37,126 nucleotides of DNA from Acidobacteriota bacterium. Its GTDB lineage: Bacteria > Acidobacteriota > Terriglobia > Bryobacterales > Bryobacteraceae. Below are positions 25,434-32,569 of this stretch, one piece after another. How positions within the stretch are numbered: position 1 is the stretch's first letter; every line of letters begins with the position of its first letter. The translations under genes were made by a program, and so were the position numbers. The notes beneath the pieces were generated by a model. The model saw only the letters and a program-made list of their open reading frames with translations, was not told the DNA's origin and made no database searches. The DNA lies in assembly GCA_018268835.1 (NCBI GenBank), contig JAFDVU010000058.1:1-37126 (forward strand), written 5' to 3'.

Positions 25434-25754
25434 CTACGAAGCCGGCTCGATCACCGCGGTCATGGACCCCTTCGATCGCGGCAGCCGCCAGTCGGGTCCG
25501 TAGGCGTGAACCTGGTCGCGGCAGAACTCGGCCTCCGGCAATTCGCAGGTGATCAGCACCGTGCGCCCGGTGCGATCCACCTCTTCGGCATGGCGGTATG
25601 CCTGATCGAGTGAAAAAACCAGGATCTTCTGCAGCATCTCGATCACATAGTCGTAGGTGTGGTCGTTGTCGTCCAGCAGCACCACGCGGTAGAGCGGCAC
25701 CAGTTGTTCGCGTTCCAGCGTCTCGCTTTCGGGAATGGTGCTCGGTCCGGCCAT
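25434..25754 (-). CDS. clpS: Divergent ClpS-family adaptor protein
   Basis: A 106-residue ClpS-type adaptor. ClpS delivers N-end-rule substrates to ClpA/ClpC. The core YRVVLLDDNDHTYDYVIEML (22-41) aligns with the ClpS start, EVDRTGRTVLITCELPEAE (58-76) with its middle, and GSMTAVIEPA at the end. Compared with E. coli ClpS, the binding-pocket Asn34 aligns with Asp28 and His66 with Asp60, so N-degron recognition may differ. The AYGPDW insertion (85-89) is also unlike proteobacterial ClpS. The gene starts 5 bp after the sugar transferase stop, so it is translated from the same message; whether there is any functional tie is unknown. No clpA or clpC is in the window. Confidence 0.85.
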   Translation of the reverse strand: MAGPSTIPESETLEREQLVPLYRVVLLDDNDHTYDYVIEMLQKILVFSLDQAYRHAEEVDRTGRTVLITCELPEAEFCRDQVHAYGPDWRLPRSKGSMTAVIEPAS

Positions 25755-25759
25755 GAGGG

Positions 25760-27151
25760 TTACTGCGCTCCGCGCGACAGCAGCATGGCTTTCAGAGTGT
25801 GAAAGATGATGTAGTTGTCGAGCGACATGGACATGTTCTTGATGTAGTAGAGATCGTACTCCAGCTTGGTGATGGTGTCTTCCAGAGTATCTCCGTACTT
25901 ATAATTGATCTGCGCCCAGCCGGTGATTCCAGGCCGCACGCAATGCCGCTGGCGGTAGTAGGGGATCTTCTCGCTCAGCGCGCGCACGAACTCCGGCCGC
26001 TCGGGGCGCGGTCCCACAATCGACATTTCGCCCTTGAGCACGTTGAACAACTGCGGCAGTTCGTCGAAGCGGATTTTGCGGATGATGCGGCCCACGCGGG
26101 TCACGCGCGGATCATCCTTCTGAGCCCACACCGCGCCGGTGCCGCTTTCGGCATCGGCGCGCATGGAGCGGAATTTGTAGAGCGTGAACGGCTGGTTGTC
26201 CAGCCCCACGCGGACCTGCCGGTAGAGAATCGGTCCGGCCGAGGAGAGGCGCACCGCCAGCGCGGTGATCAACATGAGCGGCAGCCCCACGATAATCCCG
26301 ATCACAGCCGCGGCCGCGTTGGTCAGCCGCTGATACACCAGGTTTTGCGGCCGCGGACCGAGTTCGCCGGAAAAGATCAGTTGCGAGGGCCGGATTTCCT
26401 TCACGCACACCCGCCCGCAGACGCGCTCGTAGGTGTTGGCCACCTCCTCGACGATGTAGCCGGAGAAACGCAGTTCGAGCAGTTCTCCCACCGGCATGCG
26501 GTTGCGGCGCTCGAACATCCCGACGACGATGCGGTCGGGCTGGGTGGCGCGCACCACTTCGCGGAGCGACTCCATCGGGCCCAGCACTTTGGCGCCGGCC
26601 AGCAGCGTGCCTGTGTCGTGCCGGTCGTCCACGTAACCGGACACCTCCAGACCCAGTTCGGGATGCTCGACCACGTGACGGCCGATCTCTTCAAGCAGCG
26701 GACTGCCGCCGACCAGCAGCATGCGGTCCAACCCGACCACCTGCAACGCATAGGCGCTGAAAAACATCCGCCACAGGAAGATCGCCGCCACGGCGATGGC
26801 GCTGCCGGTCAGCATCACGCGGATGGGCACGCGCAAGTTGGCATCGATGTAGGCAATCACTCCCTGGGTCAGGAACGCGACCCCCATCACCAGGCTCAAT
26901 TGCTGGATCAGTACGATCCGGCTCTTCACCCGGTATTGCGAGTAGAGGTCGTGGAAGTGCAACCCGATCAGAATAGTCAGCACGACGAGGGTGATGCGCA
27001 CGCCCCCGCCGTCGTAAAGCAGAAAGACCGCCGGATCCACATCCAGGTTCAGGTAGGTGGCCAGCACGAAGGCCGAGGTCACCAACACAATCTCGGAAAC
27101 CAGGAGCGTGAGCGTACCGACCGGGATAAAAACCTTGAAGAGCCGAATCAT
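25760..27151 (-). CDS. EpsB/WcaJ-type polyprenyl-phosphate sugar transferase (initiating glycosyltransferase)
   Basis: A 463-residue membrane protein that should place the first sugar-1-phosphate onto undecaprenyl phosphate for exopolysaccharide synthesis. N-terminal membrane block about 10-135 (four helices), a CoA-binding-like middle domain about 140-260 ([14 protein letters not shown]), a further helix about 276-305, and the catalytic bacterial transferase domain to the end: KFRSMR (326-331), [12 protein letters not shown] (363-374), [10 protein letters not shown] (379-388) and [13 protein letters not shown]. The [13 protein letters not shown] and LYYIKNMS segments match the TIGR03013 subgroup linked with PEP-CTERM/exosortase loci, but no exosortase gene is seen here. 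The ATG at 27151 gives the standard length. A TTGGGA-17-TATAAT promoter lies 28 bp upstream. clpS follows. Confidence 0.93.
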   Translation of the reverse strand: MIRLFKVFIPVGTLTLLVSEIVLVTSAFVLATYLNLDVDPAVFLLYDGGGVRITLVVLTILIGLHFHDLYSQYRVKSRIVLIQQLSLVMGVAFLTQGVIAYIDANLRVPIRVMLTGSAIAVAAIFLWRMFFSAYALQVVGLDRMLLVGGSPLLEEIGRHVVEHPELGLEVSGYVDDRHDTGTLLAGAKVLGPMESLREVVRATQPDRIVVGMFERRNRMPVGELLELRFSGYIVEEVANTYERVCGRVCVKEIRPSQLIFSGELGPRPQNLVYQRLTNAAAAVIGIIVGLPLMLITALAVRLSSAGPILYRQVRVGLDNQPFTLYKFRSMRADAESGTGAVWAQKDDPRVTRVGRIIRKIRFDELPQLFNVLKGEMSIVGPRPERPEFVRALSEKIPYYRQRHCVRPGITGWAQINYKYGDTLEDTITKLEYDLYYIKNMSMSLDNYIIFHTLKAMLLSRGAQ

Positions 27152-27178
27152 CCGAAACGGGCAAGGAACCGAAGGACA

Positions 27179-27207
27179 ATTATACTCGGGATTGGAGCCC
27201 TTCCCAA
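27179..27207 (-). promoter_or_regulatory. Sigma-70 promoter of the sugar transferase gene
   Basis: Minus strand: -35 TTGGGA (27207-27202), exactly 17 bp, -10 perfect TATAAT (27184-27179). The ATG is 28 bp beyond the -10. The same bases read TATACT on the plus strand toward the cysteine desulfurase gene, so the -10 may serve both directions. Confidence 0.7.
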
Positions 27208-27229
27208 TCGGAGTTTGAGACATTCCTCT

Positions 27230-28372
27230 ATGCGAAAGCCGGTTTATCTCGATTGTCACGCCACCACACCGGTGGATGAGCGCGTACTGCGGCGCATGCT
27301 CCCGTACTTCGGCGAAGCGTTCGGCAACGCCGCCAGCGCGCACCGCTTCGGGTGGGATGCGCTGGCGGCGGTCGAGTTGGCGCGCCGGCAGGTCGCCGCG
27401 CTCGCCGGGGTGGAACCAAAGGAGGTGGTCTTCACCAGCGGCGCCACCGAATCCGACAACCTCGCGATCAAGGGCGCGATCGGCGCCGCCGGCGGAGGCG
27501 GGCACATCGTCACCGTGGCCAGCGAGCACCGCGCCGTGCTGGATAGCGTCCGTAGCCTGGAGCAGAGCGGATGCGCCGCCACCGTGCTGCCACCGCGTGA
27601 GGACGGCCGGGTGGACCTGGAGAGCCTGCGCAACGCCATCCGCCCGGACACGGTCGTGGTTAGCGTGATGTATGCCAACAATGAAACCGGCGTGATCCAG
27701 CCGATGGAGGAAATCGGCGCCATCTGCCGCGAAAAAGGCGTGCTCTTCCATTCCGACGCGGTGCAGGCATTCGGCCGCATCCCGCTGAGCATGGAGCGCG
27801 ACGGAATCGACCTGATGAGCGTCACCGCGCACAAGATGTACGGACCCAAGGGCGCGGGCGCGCTGGTGGTTCGACGCCGCGCGCGCCTGGTGGCGCAGAT
27901 GGATGGCGGCGGCCACGAGAGCGGGATGCGTTCGGGGACACTCAACGTGCCCGGCATCGCCGGATTTGGCGAAGCCTGCGCGCTGGCCGCCGAATGCATG
28001 GCGGAAGAGAGCACGCGCATCGCCGCGCTGCGCGACCGTCTGCTGGCCGCCCTGCGGAGAGGAATCGCGGGCATGCACGTCAACGGGTCGCTCGCGCACC
28101 GCCTTCCCGGCAACCTCAACGTGAGCTTCGAAGGCGTGGAGGGCGACGCCCTGATGGTGGCGATGCCCGACCTGGCGCTGAGCGCCGCCTCGGCCTGCGG
28201 CGCGCACGGTCCGGCGGGAAGCCACGTGCTCGAGGCCATCGGAGTGCCGCGCGAATTGCAGCAGTCCGCGCTGCGCTTCGGACTGGGCCGCTTCACCACG
28301 GAAGAGGAAGTGGACTACGCCGCGGCTAGAGTGATCGAGACGGTGCAAAAACTGCGCGCCGAACGCCCCTAG
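27230..28372 (+). CDS. Cysteine desulfurase (NifS/IscS family)
   Basis: A 380-residue PLP enzyme that removes sulfur from cysteine for iron-sulfur cluster or thio-cofactor assembly. The N-terminus VYLDCHATTPVD (5-16) is the family opening, TSGATESDN (69-77) the phosphate loop, and His100, Asp176 and Gln179 stack on or bind PLP. The Schiff-base Lys is Lys202 in VTAHKMYGPKG. The active-site Cys is Cys323 in ASACGAHGPAGSHVLEA. RSGTLNVPGI (235-244) is also typical. Length is normal. No iscU, iscA or sufE-like gene adjoins, so it is probably a stand-alone or tRNA-thiolation member; the subclass is not certain. The start at 27230 is the only ATG preserving the VYLDCHATT opening. Confidence 0.94.
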   Translation: MRKPVYLDCHATTPVDERVLRRMLPYFGEAFGNAASAHRFGWDALAAVELARRQVAALAGVEPKEVVFTSGATESDNLAIKGAIGAAGGGGHIVTVASEHRAVLDSVRSLEQSGCAATVLPPREDGRVDLESLRNAIRPDTVVVSVMYANNETGVIQPMEEIGAICREKGVLFHSDAVQAFGRIPLSMERDGIDLMSVTAHKMYGPKGAGALVVRRRARLVAQMDGGGHESGMRSGTLNVPGIAGFGEACALAAECMAEESTRIAALRDRLLAALRRGIAGMHVNGSLAHRLPGNLNVSFEGVEGDALMVAMPDLALSAASACGAHGPAGSHVLEAIGVPRELQQSALRFGLGRFTTEEEVDYAAARVIETVQKLRAERP

Positions 28373-28422
28373 GTCCGGCCGGGTTGTACCCCGTGCCCTC
28401 GGCCGTGCATCTAAGCGGATAT

Positions 28423-29175
28423 ATGGTCTTGCACGGACTGGTCAGGGGTTTCGCGGCCGCAGCGCTATTCGCCGGCATGTGTTTTGCGCAGGGTACGCCG
28501 ACACCGCCTCCGGACCCGCCGGCGGACCCGGCGCCATCCGTCGAGGGCGCGCAGGCGACAGGCGTGAAATCCGCATCCGCCTCCGGTGAGCAGCCGAAAC
28601 GCATTCTCGGACTGATGCCGAATTACCGGGCGGTGAGCGCGGGCGCCATTCCGCCGCCGCCGACGCCCAAACAGGCCTTCACCATCGCCACCCAGAACAC
28701 CTTCGACTACTCGTCGTTCGTTTTCGTCGGAGTGACTTCGTTGATGTCCTGGGGCACGGACGCGCATCCGGCTTTGCGCAGCGGCATGGCCGGCTATGGA
28801 CGCTACTACTGGCGCGGATTTCTCGACAAGGCCGACGGCAATTACCTGGTGATCTTCGCGCTGCCCACGGTTTTCCATGAGGACGAGCGCTACTACGCGC
28901 TGGGGGAAGGCGGATTCTGGAAACGCGCGCTGTACTCGGCCAGCCGGATTCTGATCACCCCGGACTACCACGGCCACAACACCATCAATGCGGCCGAGAT
29001 CCTGGGCCGCGGCATCTCACAGGGCGTGTCCGCGGCCTACTACCCGCAGGCGGACCGAAGCGCGGGTTCGCTGGCGGTCAAGTACGGATTCGCCATGGGC
29101 CGCGACGCCATGACCAACGTGTTTCGCGAATTCTGGCCGGACATCGCCAGACGCGTGCTGCACCGCCACCCGTAG
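28423..29175 (+). CDS. Acidobacterial secreted protein of unknown function (paralogue A)
   Basis: A 250-residue exported protein. Signal peptide about 1-22 (cleavage near CFAQG), then a proline-rich linker (TPTPPPDPPADPAP), then a conserved body beginning ILGLMPNYRAV. Later motifs FHEDERYYALGEG, SASRILITPDYHGHNTIN, AAYYP and FREFWPDI are shared with the convergent gene at 29295-29987, so the two are paralogues. The body is rich in aromatic residues and looks like a small beta-barrel or membrane-surface protein. I know no function. The ATG at 28423 is preferred over a TTG at 28384 because it begins the signal peptide. It follows the cysteine desulfurase by 50 bp. Confidence 0.72.
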   Translation: MVLHGLVRGFAAAALFAGMCFAQGTPTPPPDPPADPAPSVEGAQATGVKSASASGEQPKRILGLMPNYRAVSAGAIPPPPTPKQAFTIATQNTFDYSSFVFVGVTSLMSWGTDAHPALRSGMAGYGRYYWRGFLDKADGNYLVIFALPTVFHEDERYYALGEGGFWKRALYSASRILITPDYHGHNTINAAEILGRGISQGVSAAYYPQADRSAGSLAVKYGFAMGRDAMTNVFREFWPDIARRVLHRHP

Positions 29176-29183
29176 GAGCCCGT

Positions 29184-29195
29184 GGCACAAGTGCC
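29184..29195. repeat. Short palindrome after paralogue A
   Basis: GGCAC-AA-GTGCC, a 5-bp perfect inverted repeat 8 bp past the stop codon of paralogue A. It may stabilise the message end; it has no T-run. Confidence 0.4.
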
Positions 29196-29201
29196 AAAAC
29201 A

Positions 29202-29267
29202 CCGCTTACTAACGTGCGCGGCTCCGCAGTTTCAGCCAGGTACGGAGCCGCGACCGTCAGGGAGCGA
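29202..29267. repeat. REP-like palindromic element between convergent genes
   Basis: Two 25-base arms (29202-29226 and 29243-29267) are inverted copies, matching at 19 of 25 positions with a perfect 10-bp core (CGCGGCTCCG / CGGAGCCGCG) and a 16-base loop. Outer parts read CCGCTTACTAACG on one side and the complement of CGTCAGGGAGCG on the other. Similar GC-rich CCGCTcccTnACG...CGCGGCTC palindromes occur dispersed in other genomes of this kind by my recollection; only one copy is in this window. Confidence 0.6.
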
Positions 29268-29275
29268 CTTTTGCC

Positions 29276-29303
29276 GGGGCCGTAGCAGCGGCCCCTACTT
29301 TTT
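29276..29303 (+). terminator. Intrinsic terminator for paralogue A (plus strand)
   Basis: A 7-bp perfect stem GGGGCCG (29276-29282) / CGGCCCC (29289-29295), loop of 6, then TAC and five T's on the plus strand. It overlaps the stop codon of the convergent gene. On the minus strand no T-run follows. Confidence 0.6.
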
Positions 29304-29987
29304 GCGGCCGCGGAAGGCGTGCATGATATCGGGGGAGAATTCCTTGAGCACGAAGCCGAGCGCGTCGCTGCCGATGTTGATGTAGAAGCGCTTGACGTTG
29401 TCGCCCAGGCGGCGCGATCCGGGGTAGTAGGCGTTGCCAGCGGCGGCGGTCACTACGTTGCCGCCGAATTCGCTGAAGTTGAACGAGGAGCGGCCGGAGT
29501 CCGTGCGGGTGACAAAGACGCGGCTCATGGCGTACAGCAACCGGGAACCCTTGCCGCCGCGTCCGGCGCCGCGGCGGAAGTAGCGCGGATCTTCGTGCAG
29601 CAGGCTGGGCAGCACGCCTTCGATCATGAAGTTGCCGATCACCTGGTCGCTGTAGGCGGTGGCGTAGCGCAGCGCGTAGCCCCTGGCGCCCTGGCCAAAG
29701 GAGGGGTTCTGGCCGGACCACTGGTAGATGGCGGCAAAGATCCCGGCGGTCGGGAAGACGGGGAAATCGGTGGAGTCCTTGTAGGCGATAAACATCTTGC
29801 GCCGCGCCGTGATGGGCGAGGCGGCTTCGCCGGCATCGGCGGTGCGATAGTTGGGAAGAACACCGAGGGCGCGTTTTTCCACGCGCTGGATCGGAGCCTC
29901 CGCCGAGTCCTCAACCGGCAGGACGGGCTGGGCGTGGAGCGTTCCACCGACCACGGACAGGGTAGCGAGACACAGCCAAAGGCGCAT
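29295..29987 (-). CDS. Acidobacterial secreted protein of unknown function (paralogue B)
   Basis: A 230-residue exported protein with a signal peptide (MRLWLCLATLSVVGGTLHAQ, cleavage after HAQ). The body begins RALGVLPNYRTAD and shares with paralogue A the motifs LLHEDPRYFRRG, AMSRVFVTR, SSFNFSE, NAYYPGSRR and LKEFSPDI. It lacks the proline-rich linker of paralogue A. The ATG at 29987 has GGAAG about 7 bp upstream. It is convergent with paralogue A and divergent from rpmI. The C-terminus is strongly basic (FRGRKK). Function unknown. Confidence 0.75.
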   Translation of the reverse strand: MRLWLCLATLSVVGGTLHAQPVLPVEDSAEAPIQRVEKRALGVLPNYRTADAGEAASPITARRKMFIAYKDSTDFPVFPTAGIFAAIYQWSGQNPSFGQGARGYALRYATAYSDQVIGNFMIEGVLPSLLHEDPRYFRRGAGRGGKGSRLLYAMSRVFVTRTDSGRSSFNFSEFGGNVVTAAAGNAYYPGSRRLGDNVKRFYINIGSDALGFVLKEFSPDIMHAFRGRKK

Positions 29988-30000
29988 GCGGTATCTTCCA

Positions 30001-30009
30001 TGGTATACT
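30001..30009 (+). promoter_or_regulatory. Extended -10 promoter of rpmI-rplT
   Basis: TGG followed by TATACT (5 of 6 to the -10 consensus, with the TGn extension) 42 bp before the rpmI ATG. No good -35 is seen at 17 bp. A start near 30016 would leave a leader of about 35 bases. Confidence 0.55.
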
Positions 30010-30050
30010 GATTTAGTCTTTCCCGTTCGATCCAGATCCAGGGAATTCTT

Positions 30051-30245
30051 ATGCCTAAGCTCAAGACTCACAAAGGTGCGTCTAAACGGTTCAAGAAGAC
30101 GGGCACGGGGAAAGTGGTTCGCAACCACGCCTTTGGCCGTCACATTCTGACCTCCAAGCCGCACAAACGCAAGAAGAAACTGCACAAGAGCGTGGTCGCC
30201 GACGCGGCCGACCAGCCGACTCTGAAGCGGATGCTCCCCTACTAG
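30051..30245 (+). CDS. rpmI: Ribosomal protein L35
   Basis: A 64-residue, strongly basic protein: [20 protein letters not shown] at the start and KPHKRKKKL in the middle are the L35 signature; the length is typical. It binds 23S rRNA in the large subunit. An AGGGAA site lies just before the ATG. In most bacteria infC comes directly upstream; here a divergent secreted-protein gene does. rplT follows after 103 bp. Confidence 0.97.
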   Translation: MPKLKTHKGASKRFKKTGTGKVVRNHAFGRHILTSKPHKRKKKLHKSVVADAADQPTLKRMLPY

Positions 30246-30348
30246 TCCGAAGGGCCTGGAAGATGTGGAGCGCCGAGCGGACGGTGCGCGTGGCACGTGC
30301 CCGAGCCGCCGGAAAACAGATAGAAACTGAATTCAAGGAGAAGAAAAC
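30246..30348 (+). other. rpmI-rplT spacer, possible leader structure
   Basis: The 103-bp gap is longer than the usual spacing of these two genes. It holds the palindrome GGCACGTGCC (about 30291-30300) and ends in an AAGGAG ribosome site. In other bacteria L20 represses its own operon by binding the leader; whether this spacer does so is not known. Confidence 0.35.
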
Positions 30349-30741
30349 GTGCCCAGAGTAAAACGTGGTACTCACCGCCGCGCTTCGCGCAAGAAGACGC
30401 TGGCGCTGGCCAGCGGTTACTTCCTCACCAAGAGCAAGCTCTACCGTGCGGCGCAGGAAGCCGTCGAGCGCGGTCTCAAGTTCGCCTACGTCGGCCGCAA
30501 GAATAAGAAGCGGGATTATCGCGCGCTGTGGATCGCGCGCATCAACGCATCCTGCCGCGCCGCCGGCATCAGCTACAGCAAGTTCATGCACGGCCTCAAG
30601 GCCGCGGGCATGGATCTGAACCGCAAGGTGCTGGCGGAAATCGCCCTCAAGGACGAATCCGCCTTCCGCAACCTGGCGGAACTGGCCAAATCGGCGCTCG
30701 CCGTGAAGGAGTCCGCGCGCGCCGCCCTGGAGAAGGAATAA
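30349..30741 (+). CDS. rplT: Ribosomal protein L20
   Basis: A 130-residue L20. [20 protein letters not shown] at the N-terminus, [29 protein letters not shown] and the [22 protein letters not shown]-terminal globular part are all standard. The protein helps early assembly of the large subunit. It starts with GTG at 30349, preceded by AAGGAG about 9 bp away. The C-terminus is somewhat longer than average ([10 protein letters not shown]). The ZapB-like gene follows 3 bp later, so the division genes are probably transcribed with it. Confidence 0.97.
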   Translation: MPRVKRGTHRRASRKKTLALASGYFLTKSKLYRAAQEAVERGLKFAYVGRKNKKRDYRALWIARINASCRAAGISYSKFMHGLKAAGMDLNRKVLAEIALKDESAFRNLAELAKSALAVKESARAALEKE

Positions 30742-30744
30742 GGG

Positions 30745-30987
30745 ATGAGCCCGCTCGATCTGGAACAGGATTCGCTCGCCACGCTGGAGGAACGCATTCA
30801 GCGCGCCGTGCAGTTGGTGGTGCGGTTGCGGCAGGAGAAAGAAACTGCCGTCGAGGAAGCGGCGGAGGCCAAGGCGGAAGCCGCGCGCCTCGCCGATGAG
30901 GTCAAGAGCCTGCAGGCGGAACGTAAGCAGGTGCGTGGCCGCATCGAGAAGCTCCTGGGTCAGATCGATCAGCTCAGCGGTTCGTAA
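30745..30987 (+). CDS. Small coiled-coil protein, ZapB-like
   Basis: An 80-residue acidic coiled coil. Heptads run almost throughout: LATLEERIQRAVQLVVRLRQEK, then a Glu/Ala-rich EEAAEAKAEAARLADEVKSLQ and KQVRGRIEKLLGQIDQL. There is no signal or membrane segment. Size and position directly before zapA suggest a ZapB-type partner of the Z ring; the sequence alone is too low in complexity to prove homology. It begins 3 bp after rplT and ends 29 bp before zapA. Confidence 0.7.
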   Translation: MSPLDLEQDSLATLEERIQRAVQLVVRLRQEKETAVEEAAEAKAEAARLADEVKSLQAERKQVRGRIEKLLGQIDQLSGS

Positions 30988-31016
30988 TTCACTTTTAGGC
31001 GAGGGGGCATTCTCGC

Positions 31017-31328
31017 ATGGATGACAGACAAACGGTTCGGGTGACCATCCTGAGCCGTCCGTATACGTTGCGCGCAGCGGGCGATCCGCGCGAAGTCGAA
31101 GCGGTGGCCGCCAGCGTCAACGATCTGATGTTGTCCATCGCCGGACGCGCCCCCGACGCCGATTCCACCCGCATCGCCGTGCTGGCGTGTCTGCATCTGG
31201 CCGATAAGCTGCGCGCGCTCGAAAAGCAGTGCGAGCAATTGCGGACACAGGCAGGCCGCACCAGCGATACCCTTACCGGATTGGTGGAGCAGCTCGTCAG
31301 CGCCGTCGAAGAGGCCGCGCCGCGATGA
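31017..31328 (+). CDS. zapA: Cell division protein ZapA
   Basis: A 103-residue ZapA. The N-terminal strand-rich part VRVTILSRPYTLRAAGDPREVEAVAASVNDLM matches the family's globular head, and the second half is the coiled coil (ACLHLADKLRALEKQCEQLR). ZapA cross-links FtsZ filaments. A GAGGGGG site precedes the ATG at 31017. In many bacteria zapA follows pheT; here the phenylalanyl-tRNA synthetase genes are missing from this spot. The stop overlaps the next ATG by 4 bp (ATGA). Confidence 0.88.
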   Translation: MDDRQTVRVTILSRPYTLRAAGDPREVEAVAASVNDLMLSIAGRAPDADSTRIAVLACLHLADKLRALEKQCEQLRTQAGRTSDTLTGLVEQLVSAVEEAAPR

Positions 31329-32146
31329 TGCGCATGCTGATCGTCTCTTTGGCCGGCATCGCGCTGGCCATGGCGGCGAGTTTCCAGGACGAGATCGCTC
31401 AGTGGCGGCGGCAGCGGGAGGACCGCCTCAAGGCCGAGAGCGGCTGGCTCACGGTCTCCGGACTCTTCTGGCTCCACGAGGGTGCCAACACGTTCGGCAA
31501 GGATCCCGCCAACGAGATCGTCCTGCCGGACGGCCCGGCGCATGCCGGCGTGTTCACCCTGAAAGACGGCAAGGTCACGGTCGGTACCGGCTCCGAAGCG
31601 CGCGAATTGTGGGCGGACTCGATGGACTTCGAGCAAGCCGGCCGCGTCAAGCTGTTCGTCATCAAGCGCGGCGAGCGCTACGGCATCCGCGAGCGGGACC
31701 CGGACAGCGAATACCGTCGCAACTTCCATGGCATCGACTGCTACCCGGCCAGCGAGGCCTATCGCGTGACCGCCCGTTTCATCCCCGACGCGAAGGACAT
31801 CCCCATCCTCAACGTGCTGGGACAGACCGAGCCGCTCAAGAGCCCCGGGGTGGCCGTCTTCGAACTGGGCGGCAAGGAGTACCGGCTGCGTCCGGTGTTC
31901 GAGACCCCCGACGCGCAGGAGTTGTTCTACATCTTCAAGGACGAAACCAGCGGCAGGGAGACTTACGGCGCCGGCCGCTTCCTGTACTCGGCACTGCCCA
32001 AGGACGGCACCGTGGTGTTGGACTTCAACAAGGCCTACAACCCACCCTGCGCCTTCACTCCCTACGCCACCTGTCCCCTGCCCCCGGCGGAAAACAAACT
32101 GCCGGTCCGGATCGAGGCCGGCGAGAAGAAATACGGCCAGCACTAA
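31325..32146 (+). CDS. DUF1684 domain protein
   Basis: A 273-residue exported protein. A short signal peptide (about 1-18, MLIVSLAGIALAMAAS) is followed by the DUF1684 fold: WRRQREDRLKAESGWLTVSGLFWL at the start, FGKDPANEIVLP, and the near-invariant C-terminal DFNKAYNPPCAFTPYATCPLPP with two Cys, then ENKLPVRIEAGEK. The function of DUF1684 is not established. The ATG at 31325 shares ATGA with the zapA stop, suggesting coupling, although a link with division is not otherwise supported. The gene ends the run begun by rpmI. Confidence 0.9.
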   Translation: MMRMLIVSLAGIALAMAASFQDEIAQWRRQREDRLKAESGWLTVSGLFWLHEGANTFGKDPANEIVLPDGPAHAGVFTLKDGKVTVGTGSEARELWADSMDFEQAGRVKLFVIKRGERYGIRERDPDSEYRRNFHGIDCYPASEAYRVTARFIPDAKDIPILNVLGQTEPLKSPGVAVFELGGKEYRLRPVFETPDAQELFYIFKDETSGRETYGAGRFLYSALPKDGTVVLDFNKAYNPPCAFTPYATCPLPPAENKLPVRIEAGEKKYGQH

Positions 32147-32481
32147 ACCGGCCGAGGGACTCCGCTTCGAACGCACCGGCCCCCGGACTTTCCCCGCCAT
32201 TTCCCGTTACCAACGGCACCACTCATCGGGCTGAAAAAGCAGCCCAAACCTTAGCAATACTTTAGGTTGCGCCGGAGACCGGGGCAATTCGGCAGATGTC
32301 GTACCCGCCTGGTGCCCCTGGCTCCCCCCTGTCAGCGCGATGACTATATAAAGGACCGTGCGCCGGCGGCGAGGCTCGGGCGGTCCGCACGGCGGACGGA
32401 GGTTTTCGGCGCGGCGGGATGGTGATGCGCGCCATCCTTGCTAGCGAGAGCCTCAGATTTTATAACTACACGCTAATTTTA

Positions 32482-32502
32482 GTTGACAAGTTTAGACTCA
32501 TA
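32482..32502. promoter_or_regulatory. HAIR-like operator (possible HspR site)
   Basis: The HspR operator consensus is CTTGAGT-N7-ACTCAAG. Here gTTGAca-N7-ACTCAta matches 4 of 7 and 5 of 7 with the exact 7-bp spacing, and it overlaps the -35 and spacer of the hsp20 promoter. This is a partial match; no hspR gene is in the window. Confidence 0.35.
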
Positions 32503-32511
32503 TTTTATGAT
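32483..32511 (+). promoter_or_regulatory. Consensus sigma-70 promoter of hsp20-clpB
   Basis: TTGACA (perfect, 32483-32488), 17 bp, TATGAT (5 of 6, 32506-32511). Transcription would begin near 32518, leaving a leader of about 52 bases with a small TGAGG / CCTCA hairpin (32521-32536) and an AGGAGG site (32552-32557). This is the strongest promoter seen in the window. Confidence 0.85.
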
Positions 32512-32569
32512 TACATCAGATGAGGAACAGCCCTCAGAAATTTCACACTACAGGAGGAATTTAAATACC

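Larger units (their letters stand above)
32147..32569. other. 423-bp intergenic region upstream of hsp20
   Basis: No ORF of coding character is seen. It holds several inverted repeats: GGGCTG / CAGCCC (32228-32245), a CCGTGCG / CGCACGG pair and an overlapping GGACCG / CGGTCC pair in the stretch around 32353-32398, and GATGG / CCATC about 32430-32448. The last 90 bp turn AT-rich and carry the hsp20 promoter. The first 330 bp could encode a structured RNA, but I recognise none. Confidence 0.5.

Noticed and set aside
25760..27151. Exosortase/PEP-CTERM system suggested by the sugar transferase subgroup
   Set aside because: No exosortase gene and no PEP-CTERM tail was found in the window; the only anchoring signal is LPKTA, for a sortase.
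27152..28348. N-terminal extension of the sugar transferase frame upstream of 27151
   Set aside because: It runs opposite the cysteine desulfurase gene and is not like the family, whose usual length is reached from the ATG at 27151.
32483..32569. hsp20 start upstream of 32570
   Set aside because: The upstream frame begins inside the promoter -35 and is unlike the family; the ATG at 32570 follows an AGGAGG site.
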